A DNA stretch of 64,000 nt from Thermoanaerobaculia bacterium (lineage in GTDB: Bacteria; Acidobacteriota; Thermoanaerobaculia; Multivoradales; J023): NCBI GenBank assembly GCA_030431255.1, contig JAUIJL010000006.1:91850-155849 (forward strand). Reading direction: 5' to 3'. The position numbers and the translations under genes are program-made. The notes beneath the pieces were generated by a model. It made no database searches, was not told where the DNA came from, and worked only from the letters and a program-made list of their open reading frames with translations. Positions 1 through 8,285 of this stretch are shown one piece after another (the first letter of the stretch is position 1; every line of letters begins with the position of its first letter).

Positions 1-289
1 TGGCGGTGGTTGAATGTCGCATATCGGGCCACATCTTTGCACAACCGATGCCACGGCTACCCCAGGGGAGGATGAGCTGCAGAATCTGTGCTGTGGATGG
101 CAGAAGGGCTTTGTCCGACTCCTGACCGAAGACTGGGACGGCGCCCGCGTTACCGGTGCGTCGAGCCAAATCGTCCCCTTGGGCGGACACCGAATCCGTA
201 AGGACCTACAGACCGACGGCTTTTCTGGCGGCCCGAGTCCCGGGCCCGTATACTTGCGGACCCGTTATCGAGCCCATCCTGGAGACCTC

Positions 290-1261
290 ATGCCGACCGT
301 ACGCATCAACGAGCCCATCGCCCAATGGCAAGACAGCGATTTCGCCCAGGGATTTGCCTTGGTCACCCGCAAAGAGGTCCGTCAGGATCGCAAAGGACGC
401 GACTACGTCGACTTGGAAATGGCCGATGCCAGCGGCAGCCTTTCCGCCAAGATCTGGCCCGACAGCCCGGCGATCAAGGAGCCCTTCAACGAGAAGGAAT
501 TCATCGCCTTCAAAGGCACGGTGCGCGAATACCGTGAGCAGCTCCAGCTCAATCTCGATCATTGTCGACGGGTGACGGAAGCGGATCGGGAGGATGGATT
601 CGACGAGGCGCTGCTGATTCCCTCGGCGCCGGAAGGTGTCGAGCCCCTATGGGAGCGACTGAACGCCGTGTTCCCCGGTCAAATTCGGCGTCCGGAGCTC
701 CAGTTGCTGTGCGAGGAGATCCTGCGTCGCCACGGCGACGAGATCAAAGAGCATCCAGCCGCCAAGGCCATCCACCACGCGTATCGCGGAGGGTTGTTGG
801 AGCACGTGGTCCACATGTCCGAGCTGGCCATCCAGATCTGTGACCACTACGGCGACGTCGACCGGGATTTGGTGCTTTTGGGGGTGCTGCTCCACGACCT
901 CGGCAAGCTGCGGGAGCTCGGCGCCATGCCCGCCAACGATTATTCCCTCGAGGGCAAGCTGGTGGGACACATCAGCATCGGTCATCACATGCTGAAAGAG
1001 GCCTGTGCCGCCCTGAACGACACCGTGCCGAAGCGCTTACAGCTGCACCTGGAGCACCTGGTGTTGTCGCACCACGGCAATCGGGAATACGGCAGCCCGG
1101 TAGTGCCGTCTACCATCGAGGCCTTCGTGCTCCATTGGCTCGACAACCTGGATTCCAAGCTCAACCAGCTGAGAAACGCCCGTCGAATGGACGGTCCCGG
1201 CATGCACTTCCTGCGGCCGCTCGGCCGCAACGTCTTCTTCGATCCTGAGCTCGAAGACTAG
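290..1261 (+). CDS. OB-fold/HD-domain 3'-5' exoribonuclease, YhaM-like
   Basis: This 323-residue cytoplasmic protein has an N-terminal OB-type nucleic-acid-binding fold (about residues 5-95) and a C-terminal HD phosphohydrolase domain. Metal-binding HD residues are visible: H172 in GGLLEHVV, the H202-D203 pair in LLHDLGK, the GHISIGHH stretch at 226-233, HH at 261-262 and D285. This order is that of the YhaM/CbfI family, which trims RNA or ssDNA from the 3' end. The frame is open upstream to base 14, but the first 92 codons resemble no known domain. The ATG at 290 has a GGAG five bases upstream and begins exactly at the OB fold, so it was chosen. Bases 1-289 hold no other recognisable gene. 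Substrate preference is inferred from family only. Confidence 0.85.
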   Translation: MPTVRINEPIAQWQDSDFAQGFALVTRKEVRQDRKGRDYVDLEMADASGSLSAKIWPDSPAIKEPFNEKEFIAFKGTVREYREQLQLNLDHCRRVTEADREDGFDEALLIPSAPEGVEPLWERLNAVFPGQIRRPELQLLCEEILRRHGDEIKEHPAAKAIHHAYRGGLLEHVVHMSELAIQICDHYGDVDRDLVLLGVLLHDLGKLRELGAMPANDYSLEGKLVGHISIGHHMLKEACAALNDTVPKRLQLHLEHLVLSHHGNREYGSPVVPSTIEAFVLHWLDNLDSKLNQLRNARRMDGPGMHFLRPLGRNVFFDPELED

Positions 1262-1330
1262 CCGAAACCGCCACGACCTCGAAATCCCAAGGCTTCCTTC
1301 GGTAGATCCGACTCCGGCTTGCCTACGACG

Positions 1331-1351
1331 CATACCATACGGTATGGTATG
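1331..1351. promoter_or_regulatory. Perfect palindromic operator upstream of the TetR gene
   Basis: A 21-bp perfect inverted repeat consists of half-site CATACCATAC, one central base, and its exact complement. It ends just before the ATG at 1355 of the TetR-family gene. TetR regulators usually bind such palindromes over their own promoter, so this is most likely the autoregulatory operator. A weak -35/-10 pair (TTGCCT at 1319, TATGGT at 1343) would place the palindrome over the spacer and -10 box and would give a nearly leaderless mRNA. The palindrome is directly seen; its role is inferred from position. Confidence 0.8.
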
Positions 1352-1354
1352 CTT

Positions 1355-1954
1355 ATGGCCGAACGCGATTCCATCCCGCCCAGCACCACCGAGTCAGATG
1401 CCGACACCAAGACTCGCTGGCTCGAAATGGGCCTCGTCGTTCTCGGGACCAACGGCCCGAAAGAGCTGACCATCGACGGCTTGTGCCGACGTCTCGGGCT
1501 GACCAAAGGATCCTTCTACCACCATTTTCGAAACCGAAAAGACTACATCGACACCCTGCTCACCTATTGGCATGAACAGCAGACCCAACGATTGATCGAC
1601 AGCAGTCGCAATGAGGTGGATCCGGTGAGCAGCATTCGAAAGCTGACCATCATGTCTATGGAGCTTCGACCCGCGAGACTGGAAACAGCGATTCGCGCCT
1701 GGGCAGAAAGCGATGAGCTGGTGGCGGCTCATCAAGCACGGGTCGATACGAATCGCCGAGCCTATCTGGCCGAGCTCGTGGGCCGACTTAGGCCGGATCT
1801 CGGGTCCGATGAGGCCACGAAGCTCGCGACGATTATTTTCGCGGTTCACGTCGGCGCACAGCACATGTCACCTCCCCTCGAGGGGGAGGAGCTGAAAGGC
1901 ATCTACGAAAGCTTATTGGCCATCCTCAACGATCGACCCACCCACTTGGCCTAG
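1355..1954 (+). CDS. TetR-family transcriptional regulator
   Basis: A 199-residue regulator. The N-terminal helix-turn-helix is visible at about residues 38-70 (LTIDGLCRRLGLTKGSFYHHF), the classical TetR DNA-recognition helix, followed by an all-helical ligand-binding domain of ordinary length. In-frame TTG (1319) and ATG (1349) codons lie upstream, but both fall in or beyond the palindrome at 1331-1351, so the ATG at 1355 (MAERDS) is preferred. The PPOX-like flavin-fold gene starts 35 bases after its stop on the same strand and is the likely target, in one autoregulated unit. The ligand cannot be told from sequence. Confidence 0.9.
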   Translation: MAERDSIPPSTTESDADTKTRWLEMGLVVLGTNGPKELTIDGLCRRLGLTKGSFYHHFRNRKDYIDTLLTYWHEQQTQRLIDSSRNEVDPVSSIRKLTIMSMELRPARLETAIRAWAESDELVAAHQARVDTNRRAYLAELVGRLRPDLGSDEATKLATIIFAVHVGAQHMSPPLEGEELKGIYESLLAILNDRPTHLA

Positions 1955-1989
1955 CGGTACGGATGAAACCAACCCAGAGAAGGACCATC

Positions 1990-2544
1990 ATGGACATTTC
2001 GGATCCCGGCTCGGACCACCCTTTGGCAGCTCAATGGCCGACGATCAAGCGATTGACGACCCGCACCCGCAGAACCTCCTTGGCTTTTTCGGTCGCTTCG
2101 GTCGATCCGGACGGCAACCCTTGGGTCACGCCCATCGGCTCGCTGATGTTCGATCGGGAGCGCCCTCGAGCCGTCTACTTTGAGCTTCTGACCCGTCGGC
2201 TCTCCGCCCACCTGGACCAAAATCCGAGGGTGGTGGTACTCGGAGTCGACAGCGGCAAATGGCTCTGGTTGAGGTCGTTCCTGAAGGGCCGGTTTTCGTC
2301 TCCTCCCGGAATTCGGCTGGTCGGCAGAGCCCTGCCTCGTCGAGCCCCCACGGAGGCCGAAATTCAACGCTGGTACCGGATCACCGGTATCGGGCGGAAA
2401 ACCCGCGGCGGGCGCATGTTGTGGACCAGCTGCCAGTGGGCGCGGGAGATTGAATTCGATGCCTTTGAGCCCGTGAGCCTGGGTCCCATGACCCGGGGCC
2501 TTTGGACCACGCCGAGCTCGGCGGCCTTCAATCCTGCGGGGTAG
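1990..2544 (+). CDS. Pyridoxamine 5'-phosphate oxidase-like (split-barrel flavin/F420-binding) protein
   Basis: A 184-residue protein with the PPOX-like split beta-barrel pattern: an N-terminal TRTRRTSLAFSVASVDPDG strand pair, then PWVTPIGSLMFD, YFELLTRRLSAHLDQNPRV and a C-terminal barrel strand. Proteins of this fold bind FMN, F420 or haem; no residue visible here decides which. The ATG at 1990 has GAGAAGGA spaced about five bases upstream, better than the in-frame ATG at 1963. It follows the TetR regulator by 35 bases, implying co-transcription and control by it. Its 3' end overlaps the 3' end of the convergent GH113-like gene by 17 bases. Real PdxH activity is unlikely given the low similarity to PdxH motifs. 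Confidence 0.75.
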   Translation: MDISDPGSDHPLAAQWPTIKRLTTRTRRTSLAFSVASVDPDGNPWVTPIGSLMFDRERPRAVYFELLTRRLSAHLDQNPRVVVLGVDSGKWLWLRSFLKGRFSSPPGIRLVGRALPRRAPTEAEIQRWYRITGIGRKTRGGRMLWTSCQWAREIEFDAFEPVSLGPMTRGLWTTPSSAAFNPAG

Positions 2545-3658
2545 ACACCGGGCCTGAAGCCACCGCAGGGGAGGCCCAGGCCCGACGAAGGGCTTCTCGC
2601 GCGTCGGGATGCTGCATGGCGAAGTCCCGATTCGGAGATGCGCCGGGGATCCACTTCCACCAGAACATTCCGGCGACAAAAGGCTCCGCTTCGAGACGCT
2701 CCAGGGCCACCTCCATCAAACGGCGTCGCAGAGCCCGGTTCTCGGTGTTGTCGTGGGCCGCGCTCGACCACGGCTCCACCGCGGCCTTGGCGGAGAGGTC
2801 GTAGCCGATCTCCGCGAAGAGCACCGGCTTTCCATAGGTCTTGTGGAGACTCCGCAGCTCTTCGATCGGCCCGCTCCAACGCTCGTGGATCTGCTCCCGG
2901 GTGGGGTGAGTCTGGTCGCCCCATGAGAGCGGAAAATAGCCCTGCACCCCAATCAGGTCGAGGGCATCCCAAAACGGCACGTCACCCAAGCGATCCCAAT
3001 TGGCGGAGTAGGTGATCTGCCCGGAGTACACCCCGCGCACGGCTTTGATCAGCTCGCGCCACTCCACCTCGCGGTGGGTGGTAGCCTCGTATTCCAAACC
3101 CACGGCAAATAGCGGCACGCCGTGGGTTTCCGCAAAGCGGGCTTGCTGCACGATGAATTCGCGGTAAGTTTTGAAGAATCGCCGCCACTTCGTCTCGTCG
3201 TCGCCGAATTCGATGGAGCCGCGCCATTCGAAGCTGCCCCAATAGGCCAGATGGGGCTTCCAGAACAGCTTCATCCCAGCCTTGTCGGCGATGTGGACGG
3301 CCCGACCCAGAAAGTCCATCTCTTCCAGTGGACGATTTCTCACGGTGCCGTCTCGCCGGACTCCGGCATAAGGGTGGATGGAAACCCATTCGACCCCCAA
3401 CGGCTTGATCTCTTCCAACGCTTGGGTCATGCGCGGAGATCCCCATACCGGACCCCAGGTAGGACACGAAATCGTCATGCCCCGCATGGGGCCGGATCTG
3501 TATCCCGTGGTCGCTGGTGAGCCCGTGGTCTTGCCGACAGCCGCCTCACCAAAGACCGGTCGTTCGGAGACCGCTGAGCAAATTGCCAACACGAGCCCAG
3601 CACGGAAAAGCACGCTCGGAAGACTCCGGCGGCAGCCTAGAGGGTGGCGTTGGGGCAT
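2528..3658 (-). CDS. Secreted glycoside hydrolase, GH113-like (beta-mannanase type TIM barrel)
   Basis: A 376-residue protein with an N-terminal hydrophobic export signal (about residues 14-33) and a TIM-barrel glycosidase body. Family-type landmarks are MRGMTISCPTWGP at the barrel start, the GLEYEATT segment (E189, likely acid/base) and LFAEIGYD (E283, likely nucleophile), followed by GMFWWKW near the end. This spacing matches GH113, whose characterised members cleave beta-mannan, and related barrels of unknown substrate. The start ATG has AAGGAG seven bases upstream. It stands alone without other carbohydrate-use genes, so the substrate is unknown. A catalytic role is inferred from the conserved glutamates. 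Confidence 0.75.
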   Translation of the reverse strand: MPQRHPLGCRRSLPSVLFRAGLVLAICSAVSERPVFGEAAVGKTTGSPATTGYRSGPMRGMTISCPTWGPVWGSPRMTQALEEIKPLGVEWVSIHPYAGVRRDGTVRNRPLEEMDFLGRAVHIADKAGMKLFWKPHLAYWGSFEWRGSIEFGDDETKWRRFFKTYREFIVQQARFAETHGVPLFAVGLEYEATTHREVEWRELIKAVRGVYSGQITYSANWDRLGDVPFWDALDLIGVQGYFPLSWGDQTHPTREQIHERWSGPIEELRSLHKTYGKPVLFAEIGYDLSAKAAVEPWSSAAHDNTENRALRRRLMEVALERLEAEPFVAGMFWWKWIPGASPNRDFAMQHPDAREALRRAWASPAVASGPVSTPQD

Positions 3659-4199
3659 GTCATCTCCTTGAGATCGGCGTGACTATCCTCGGACACTTCT
3701 CCTACTTACGGCAGGATGGACCCGCTGGTTGCCCCCGCGTCGACAAGACCCTGACGCATGGCAATGCTATAATTACCCCGCCGGTCACGCCTTGGCTCTG
3801 CACGACAGACCTAGGGCGCCTAGCCCGAGCTCATGATTCGCCAGAAGCACCTGCCTCGCCGAAACTATTCGCTGCCGTAGCCACCCGCAACCAGGGGCTT
3901 TCCCGACGGCATCACCCACGGCGACCCGTAAGGTTTCTGTCGTCGCCCGGCCAATCCGGCATCGGCAAGCCATCGGCACAGCATCCAGCTCTCTTCGAGG
4001 CGCCATCGCGCATTTCTCGACGGCGCGGGGTGGACCTGTGCTTCGGCGTATTCACATCTCCGCCGGCATCCGTTGGTCTAACGTTGGTCTAAGACGACGG
4101 GTTTACGGATTTTTTTCGACGGACTCTTTTGGACCTGTTTTTCGCCCGCCGGGCGCGATTCTCTAATGACATCTGCTCCTCTGCATGAAGGAGATCGGT
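3659..4199. other. Intergenic region between the GH113-like gene and tyrS
   Basis: About 540 bases with no recognisable gene. It holds the upstream region of the minus-strand glycosidase, an extended -10 promoter element at 3765-3773, a short dyad CTAGGGCGCCTAG at 3811-3823, a direct duplication of CGTTGGTCTAA (4071-4081 and 4082-4092) and a T-rich stretch at 4110-4117. A second -10-like TCTAAT lies at 4162-4167, about 38 bases before the tyrS start. No tRNA or T-box-like anticodon/antiterminator was recognised. Confidence 0.6.
3765..3773 (+). promoter_or_regulatory. Extended -10 promoter element (TGCTATAAT)
   Basis: The sequence TGC-TATAAT is a perfect sigma-70 -10 hexamer with the TG extension that can replace a good -35 box. 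No convincing -35 lies 16-18 bases upstream (AAGACC). Transcription from it would start near 3780 and give tyrS a leader of about 420 nt, unless it drives an unseen RNA. Functional use is inferred only. Confidence 0.4.
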
Positions 4200-5474
4200 T
4201 TGAACATTTACGATGAGTTGGAATGGCGTGGTTTGATCTACGATGGCACCGAAGGGGTGCGAGAGCATTTGGCCGAGCATAAGGTCACGCTCTATATCGG
4301 CTTCGATCCCACCGCCAAGAGCCTGCACGTGGGCTCGCTTTTGCAGATCATGGCCCTCGCGCGCATGCAGAGAGCCGGGCACCGGCCGATTGCCCTGGTG
4401 GGCGGCGGCACCGGATTGATCGGCGATCCTTCCGGCAAGACGGCCGAGCGACAGCTGCTCACCAAAGAAAAAGTGCAGGAGAACTTGGACGGCCTGCGCG
4501 AGCAGCTGGGCCGCTTTCTGGACTTCGACGACTCCGAGACCGGCGCGGTATTGGTCGACAACGGCGATTGGCTGTGCTCGATCGGCTTGATCGATTTCCT
4601 GCGCGACGTCGGAAAGCACTTCACCGTCAACTATTTGATGGCCAAGGAATCGGTGAAGCAGAGACTAGAGGGTGAGCAAGGCCTTTCCTACACGGAATTC
4701 ACCTACTCGCTGCTGCAGTCCTTCGACTACGTCGAGCTGCTCGATCGCTACCAATGTACCTTGCAAATGGGCGCCTCCGATCAATGGGGGAACATCACGG
4801 CGGGCACCGAGCTGATCCGAAAGCTGAGGCAGAAGAAGGCCTACGGCCTGGTTTCACCCCTGGTGACGTCGTCCTCCGGTGTGAAGTTCGGAAAAACCGA
4901 AGCAGGTGCCGTTTGGCTCGACGCCGAGCTCACCTCCCCGTACCAGTTCTACCAATTTTGGCTGAACGTCACTGACGACGATGTCGTACGCTACCTAAAG
5001 TACTTCACTTGGCTCGACCAAAAAGAAATCGCCGCCTTGGAAGCTCAACACGAAGCCGCGCCGCAAAAGCGCGAGGCCCACAAATCGCTGGCCCGAGAAG
5101 TCACCCGCATGGTGCATGGCGAAGCGGCTCTCAAGCTGGCGGAAAAGTCGTCTGAGGTGCTGTTCGGCGGCGGTTTGGACGGCTTGGCCGCGGCGGATAT
5201 TCTCGACATCTTCGGCGATGTGCCATCGACCGGATTCGAAAAGTCGAGGTTTGACGGGAGCCTTTCGCTCGTCGACCTTTTGGTCGAAACAAAGCTGGCC
5301 CCGTCCAAAGGACAAGCTCGCCGTCTGATCAAAGACGGTGGAATTTACGTAAACAACACGCGGTCGGAGGACGAAAGAGCCGGCGTTTCGACCGATGATT
5401 TCAAGGATGGTCAGGTCTTGGTCCTGCGTAAAGGGCGCAAGGTCTACCACCTCGTCCAGATTTTGGGGAGCTGA
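4200..5474 (+). CDS. tyrS: Tyrosyl-tRNA synthetase
   Basis: Class I synthetase that charges tRNA-Tyr with tyrosine using ATP; about 424 residues, normal for the bacterial enzyme. Visible landmarks are YIGFDPTAKSLHVGSL with the HIGH-like motif HVGS (43-46), the QMGASDQWGNI tyrosine/tRNA-site segment, the KMSKS-equivalent KFGKT (229-233) and a C-terminal S4 RNA-binding domain (about 355-420). Start choice: an in-frame ATG lies at 4185, but a perfect AAGGAG (4188-4193) sits inside that extension, six bases before the TTG at 4200. TTG 4200 is therefore the more likely start. The next gene begins one base after its stop, implying translational coupling. Confidence 0.97.
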   Translation: MNIYDELEWRGLIYDGTEGVREHLAEHKVTLYIGFDPTAKSLHVGSLLQIMALARMQRAGHRPIALVGGGTGLIGDPSGKTAERQLLTKEKVQENLDGLREQLGRFLDFDDSETGAVLVDNGDWLCSIGLIDFLRDVGKHFTVNYLMAKESVKQRLEGEQGLSYTEFTYSLLQSFDYVELLDRYQCTLQMGASDQWGNITAGTELIRKLRQKKAYGLVSPLVTSSSGVKFGKTEAGAVWLDAELTSPYQFYQFWLNVTDDDVVRYLKYFTWLDQKEIAALEAQHEAAPQKREAHKSLAREVTRMVHGEAALKLAEKSSEVLFGGGLDGLAAADILDIFGDVPSTGFEKSRFDGSLSLVDLLVETKLAPSKGQARRLIKDGGIYVNNTRSEDERAGVSTDDFKDGQVLVLRKGRKVYHLVQILGS

Positions 5475-5475
5475 C

Positions 5476-6816
5476 GTGTCCAACAGCAAAACTTCATTGG
5501 AAGTCACCCGCGAGACCCTCTTGTCCGAGCTCAAGGAATTCTCCATGAGCCGTTCAACGGTGCGTTTTCTATTGGGCACCGACGAGCATATTCCCCATGA
5601 AGCCCGGGTGGCTATGGCACCCCACCACCTCGAGATGCTGCAGGAAGACCTCCAGGGCATCGGTGTCGATCTGGAGATCTTTGTGATCTCCGGCGCTGGG
5701 GATCGTGCGAAACCCGCGTTCACGGACGAGGATTATGAGCTCGCCGGAGCCGAGGTAGTCACACTCGAGGAAGCTGCAGAGCTGGAGGACCTTGACGTGG
5801 TCCACGCGCTCAAAGAGCCGACCGAATATGAAGCAACTCTGCCAGGCTCGATGCTCCGCATCGGAGCTTTGCACTTGGCCAGCAAGCCACCCGGAATCTG
5901 TGATTTGCTGGCCAAACGGAATTTCTCGGCCATTCTCGACGGCGGCACCGTCGGCAACTGCTCCTACCTGTTGGTGGAGGGCGACCGAACCCCGATCGTC
6001 GGCAGCATGTCGCGCTTTGCGGGCATGGTCGCCGGTCGCAAGCTGGTGGAAGGCCTGGATCGCAATGGAGTTGGACCGGGCAAAGTCGTGATCGTCGGCG
6101 GCGGCATCGCCGGCCGAAGCGCCATCCGTGAGGTCGGCCCGAAAACCGAGCAGCTGGTGGTGATCGAGCCTTGGGAGCCCATGCGCCGCCAGCTTAAAAC
6201 GTTCCTGCCCGGTTTGGGATTCAGCGAATTCGAGGTCCAAGCCGAGCTGACCGACGAGACCCTCGAGGGTGCCGTGGGTCTCGTCTTCGCTCACCGCTCA
6301 GGGGCTAAGGCGGCAGAGAAGGTCTGTCACTACGATCAGATCCGAAACATGGCCAAAGGTGCCGCCATCTCCGACATCGCCATCGACCAAGGGGGCTCTA
6401 TCGCCCACGACGGCTACAACGAGGAGGACGATGCCACCACCGCCCGGCGGAAATATATCGAGCTGCTGGGCGACGATTTCGCCTACTATGCCGAGGTCAA
6501 CATGCCGCGGGAGGAGCCCCATCACGCCTCCATCACCCATGGCGATGCATCGCTCCCATACGTCACCGCGCTGCTGGCTCTCTGCGCCCACTTGGGCAGC
6601 CCGGAGGCGGCCACTCGTCGGCTCCTGGAATTTTCCGTCAAGCTCTACGGCACCCGAGACGACGTCGAGGAGATGTCGTTATTCGAGGCGATTTTGCAGG
6701 ATCTGCGAAACGGCATCCAACTCGCTCAGCTGGACGGTGAAATACACATCACCGACAGCGACATCGAAAATGACGCGACTCTTTCGGCTTGGTTGAAAAG
6801 CTGTGCGGGCGCTTGA
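5476..6816 (+). CDS. Alanine dehydrogenase/transhydrogenase (AlaDH/PNT) family NAD(P)-dependent dehydrogenase
   Basis: A 446-residue protein of the AlaDH/PNT family. The N-terminal catalytic domain shows HIPHEARVAMAPHHL (substrate-binding Arg), DVVHALKEP (Lys) and ALHLASKP (His), the counterparts of the AlaDH catalytic residues. The C-terminal Rossmann fold shows VVIVGGGIAGRSAIREV. It is longer than typical alanine dehydrogenase (about 370), with extra C-terminal residues from about 350, so the substrate may differ. The GTG at 5476 is one base after the tyrS stop and has GGGGAG upstream. An ATG at 5545 with AAGGAA upstream is an alternative that would remove a 23-residue helical extension. 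The pairing with tyrS gives no clear pathway. Confidence 0.7.
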   Translation: MSNSKTSLEVTRETLLSELKEFSMSRSTVRFLLGTDEHIPHEARVAMAPHHLEMLQEDLQGIGVDLEIFVISGAGDRAKPAFTDEDYELAGAEVVTLEEAAELEDLDVVHALKEPTEYEATLPGSMLRIGALHLASKPPGICDLLAKRNFSAILDGGTVGNCSYLLVEGDRTPIVGSMSRFAGMVAGRKLVEGLDRNGVGPGKVVIVGGGIAGRSAIREVGPKTEQLVVIEPWEPMRRQLKTFLPGLGFSEFEVQAELTDETLEGAVGLVFAHRSGAKAAEKVCHYDQIRNMAKGAAISDIAIDQGGSIAHDGYNEEDDATTARRKYIELLGDDFAYYAEVNMPREEPHHASITHGDASLPYVTALLALCAHLGSPEAATRRLLEFSVKLYGTRDDVEEMSLFEAILQDLRNGIQLAQLDGEIHITDSDIENDATLSAWLKSCAGA

Positions 6817-7235
6817 GCTGAGGGTTGCTGGGAAGGAGGGGGAGGCGAGAAAGTCTCCCTGAGGTGATGGAGCCCCGTGAAATCCAGCTCGGAGGCAAGG
6901 AGGAGGACGATTTGGTTTCAACAACGTCCGCCGAGCCGACTTCGCGAAGCTCCATCACATCTGGAGCCCGCTCTCGACCCCCGTAAATGCAAGTCTGGTG
7001 CCGATCCCGGGATCGCGCTCGCAAAGGTGTCCCAAAGAGTCTCGCGAGACGGCAAAGGCGCACCTAAACACTGCCAATGAAAGACTTACGCAGCAAACTT
7101 TGCCGGGCGGTCAAGCGCGGACAGATTCGTCTCGCCCCGGCCCTCGCAGCCGCGTGCGCCAATTAGGCACTCCGAATGCCAACTCTGTCCGCCGCCGGAC
7201 ACTCTCCCTGCCCACCCGCGGCCACGGCGTCCGGC
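6817..7235. other. Intergenic region with nested inverted repeats
   Basis: About 420 bases between the convergent ends of the AlaDH-family gene and the methyltransferase gene. Apart from the nested inverted-repeat element at 6862-6960 and a purine-rich stretch before it, I see no gene, promoter or tRNA. Short open frames exist on both strands but have no start context or recognisable product. Confidence 0.6.
6862..6960. repeat. Nested inverted-repeat element (candidate structured RNA or miniature element)
   Basis: Three inverted repeats are nested around one centre: GTGATGGAGC (6864-6873) with GCTCCATCAC (6949-6958); GCTCGG (6887-6892) with CCGAGC (6931-6936); GGACG (6905-6909) with CGTCC (6925-6929). 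An additional TTG/CAA pairing closes the apical loop. The element can fold as one long branched hairpin of about 97 nt on either strand. It lies between convergent genes and has no T-tract, so it does not look like an ordinary terminator. It matched no RNA family I know. Confidence 0.45.
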
Positions 7236-8285
7236 TCAATCGGGCCACGGGGCGAGCGAGGGAGCCGGCAGACGGTGGGCCGAATTGAGGCGTTCGTGCT
7301 GCTTGCGAGGTGCCAGAGCCCGCTTGGTAGCGACCAAGGCGACGAAATCGTGTTGCAGCTCGCCGGCCTTGATGGCTAGATCTTCGATCTCGAATAGAAG
7401 CTGAAGATAGCAGTTGGCCTGATTGCTGTCGGGATCAAAGTTGCCGACAATGTCGTCGAGCAAGATGTGCATCAGCGAGCCCCCGTAGCCTCGGATCTCG
7501 ACCACGTCGAAGTAGTGGTGCACCAGCGGCAGGATGTCCTCGGATCGAATCGATTCCGTCGGATCCACCCGATTCATCTCTTCTATGGTGTTGACCGCCA
7601 CATATTCCTTGATCTCCCCGGGGATTCGGCTGGATCGTCGATACTCCGGGGGCAGCTGGCGCAACATGTGGTTGGCGATCTCCAACTGCTTTTCACCCCA
7701 CTGAAATTGGTTGGGGCCGACGAACTCGTCCATGAACAGAAAACCGTCGTCCTTGAGCGAGAAATCGATTTGCTCGAAGAGCCGTTCCAGCTCCTCGACA
7801 TGATGGATTGCCGAGACTCCCAGAATGGCGTCGAAGTGTTTTTCCGGGAGCTCGGCCACGTTGAGATCCGCCACCTCGTAATGCAACAGATGGCCGTAAC
7901 CCTCTTCTTTCGCCAAGCGGCGGGCCCGACGGATGGCACCTTCCGATACATCGAGGCCCAAATGATCTTGGGCAAAGCCGTATTTGGCCAAGCCCCGCTC
8001 CAGGCCGCCGATCCCGCACCCTAAGCTCAGGGCTCGCTCCACCGGCGCACGACCGACGAGATGTTTCTTCATCCAATAGTAGAAAAGGTCCCAATCCGCC
8101 CGGTCGGCGAGCTTCTCATTTATCCGCTTTTCAACAGCCGGATGCTGACGCCAATGGATCCACTCCGGCCGATACCAGATCCCGTCTTCCTTTCCCCAAT
8201 ACTCGCTGGTGACGGCGAGGTCCGGTTTGGCGCTATCCCGGGTCTTTCGACGATGCGTTTTGGGGCGCGTGGATGTAGTGCTCAA
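7236..8285 (-). CDS. Class I SAM-dependent methyltransferase
   Basis: A 349-residue methyltransferase with motif I ALSLGCGIGG (about 86-94), the acidic loop LGLDVSEGA, motif II FDAILGVSAIHHVEELE and LKDDGFLFMDEFVGPN. These define the SAM-binding Rossmann fold; the substrate is not indicated. The start is a TTG at 8285 that overlaps the TGA of the upstream TPR gene (TTGA) and has a perfect AGGAGG seven bases upstream; an in-frame ATG at 8315 lacks this. The overlap implies translational coupling to the TPR protein and a shared role. The protein is longer than minimal methyltransferases because of about 70 basic/aromatic N-terminal residues and a C-terminal tail. Confidence 0.85.
   Translation of the reverse strand: MSTTSTRPKTHRRKTRDSAKPDLAVTSEYWGKEDGIWYRPEWIHWRQHPAVEKRINEKLADRADWDLFYYWMKKHLVGRAPVERALSLGCGIGGLERGLAKYGFAQDHLGLDVSEGAIRRARRLAKEEGYGHLLHYEVADLNVAELPEKHFDAILGVSAIHHVEELERLFEQIDFSLKDDGFLFMDEFVGPNQFQWGEKQLEIANHMLRQLPPEYRRSSRIPGEIKEYVAVNTIEEMNRVDPTESIRSEDILPLVHHYFDVVEIRGYGGSLMHILLDDIVGNFDPDSNQANCYLQLLFEIEDLAIKAGELQHDFVALVATKRALAPRKQHERLNSAHRLPAPSLAPWPD

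Noticed and set aside
3659..4184. A tRNA gene or T-box before tyrS
   Set aside because: No T-loop GGTTCRA pattern, no acceptor-stem pairing and no T-box consensus were found.
6817..7235. tRNA-Sec (selC) in the structured gap, since selA is present
   Set aside because: The nested arms do not form a cloverleaf; there is no TCA anticodon loop with a matching acceptor stem or T-arm.
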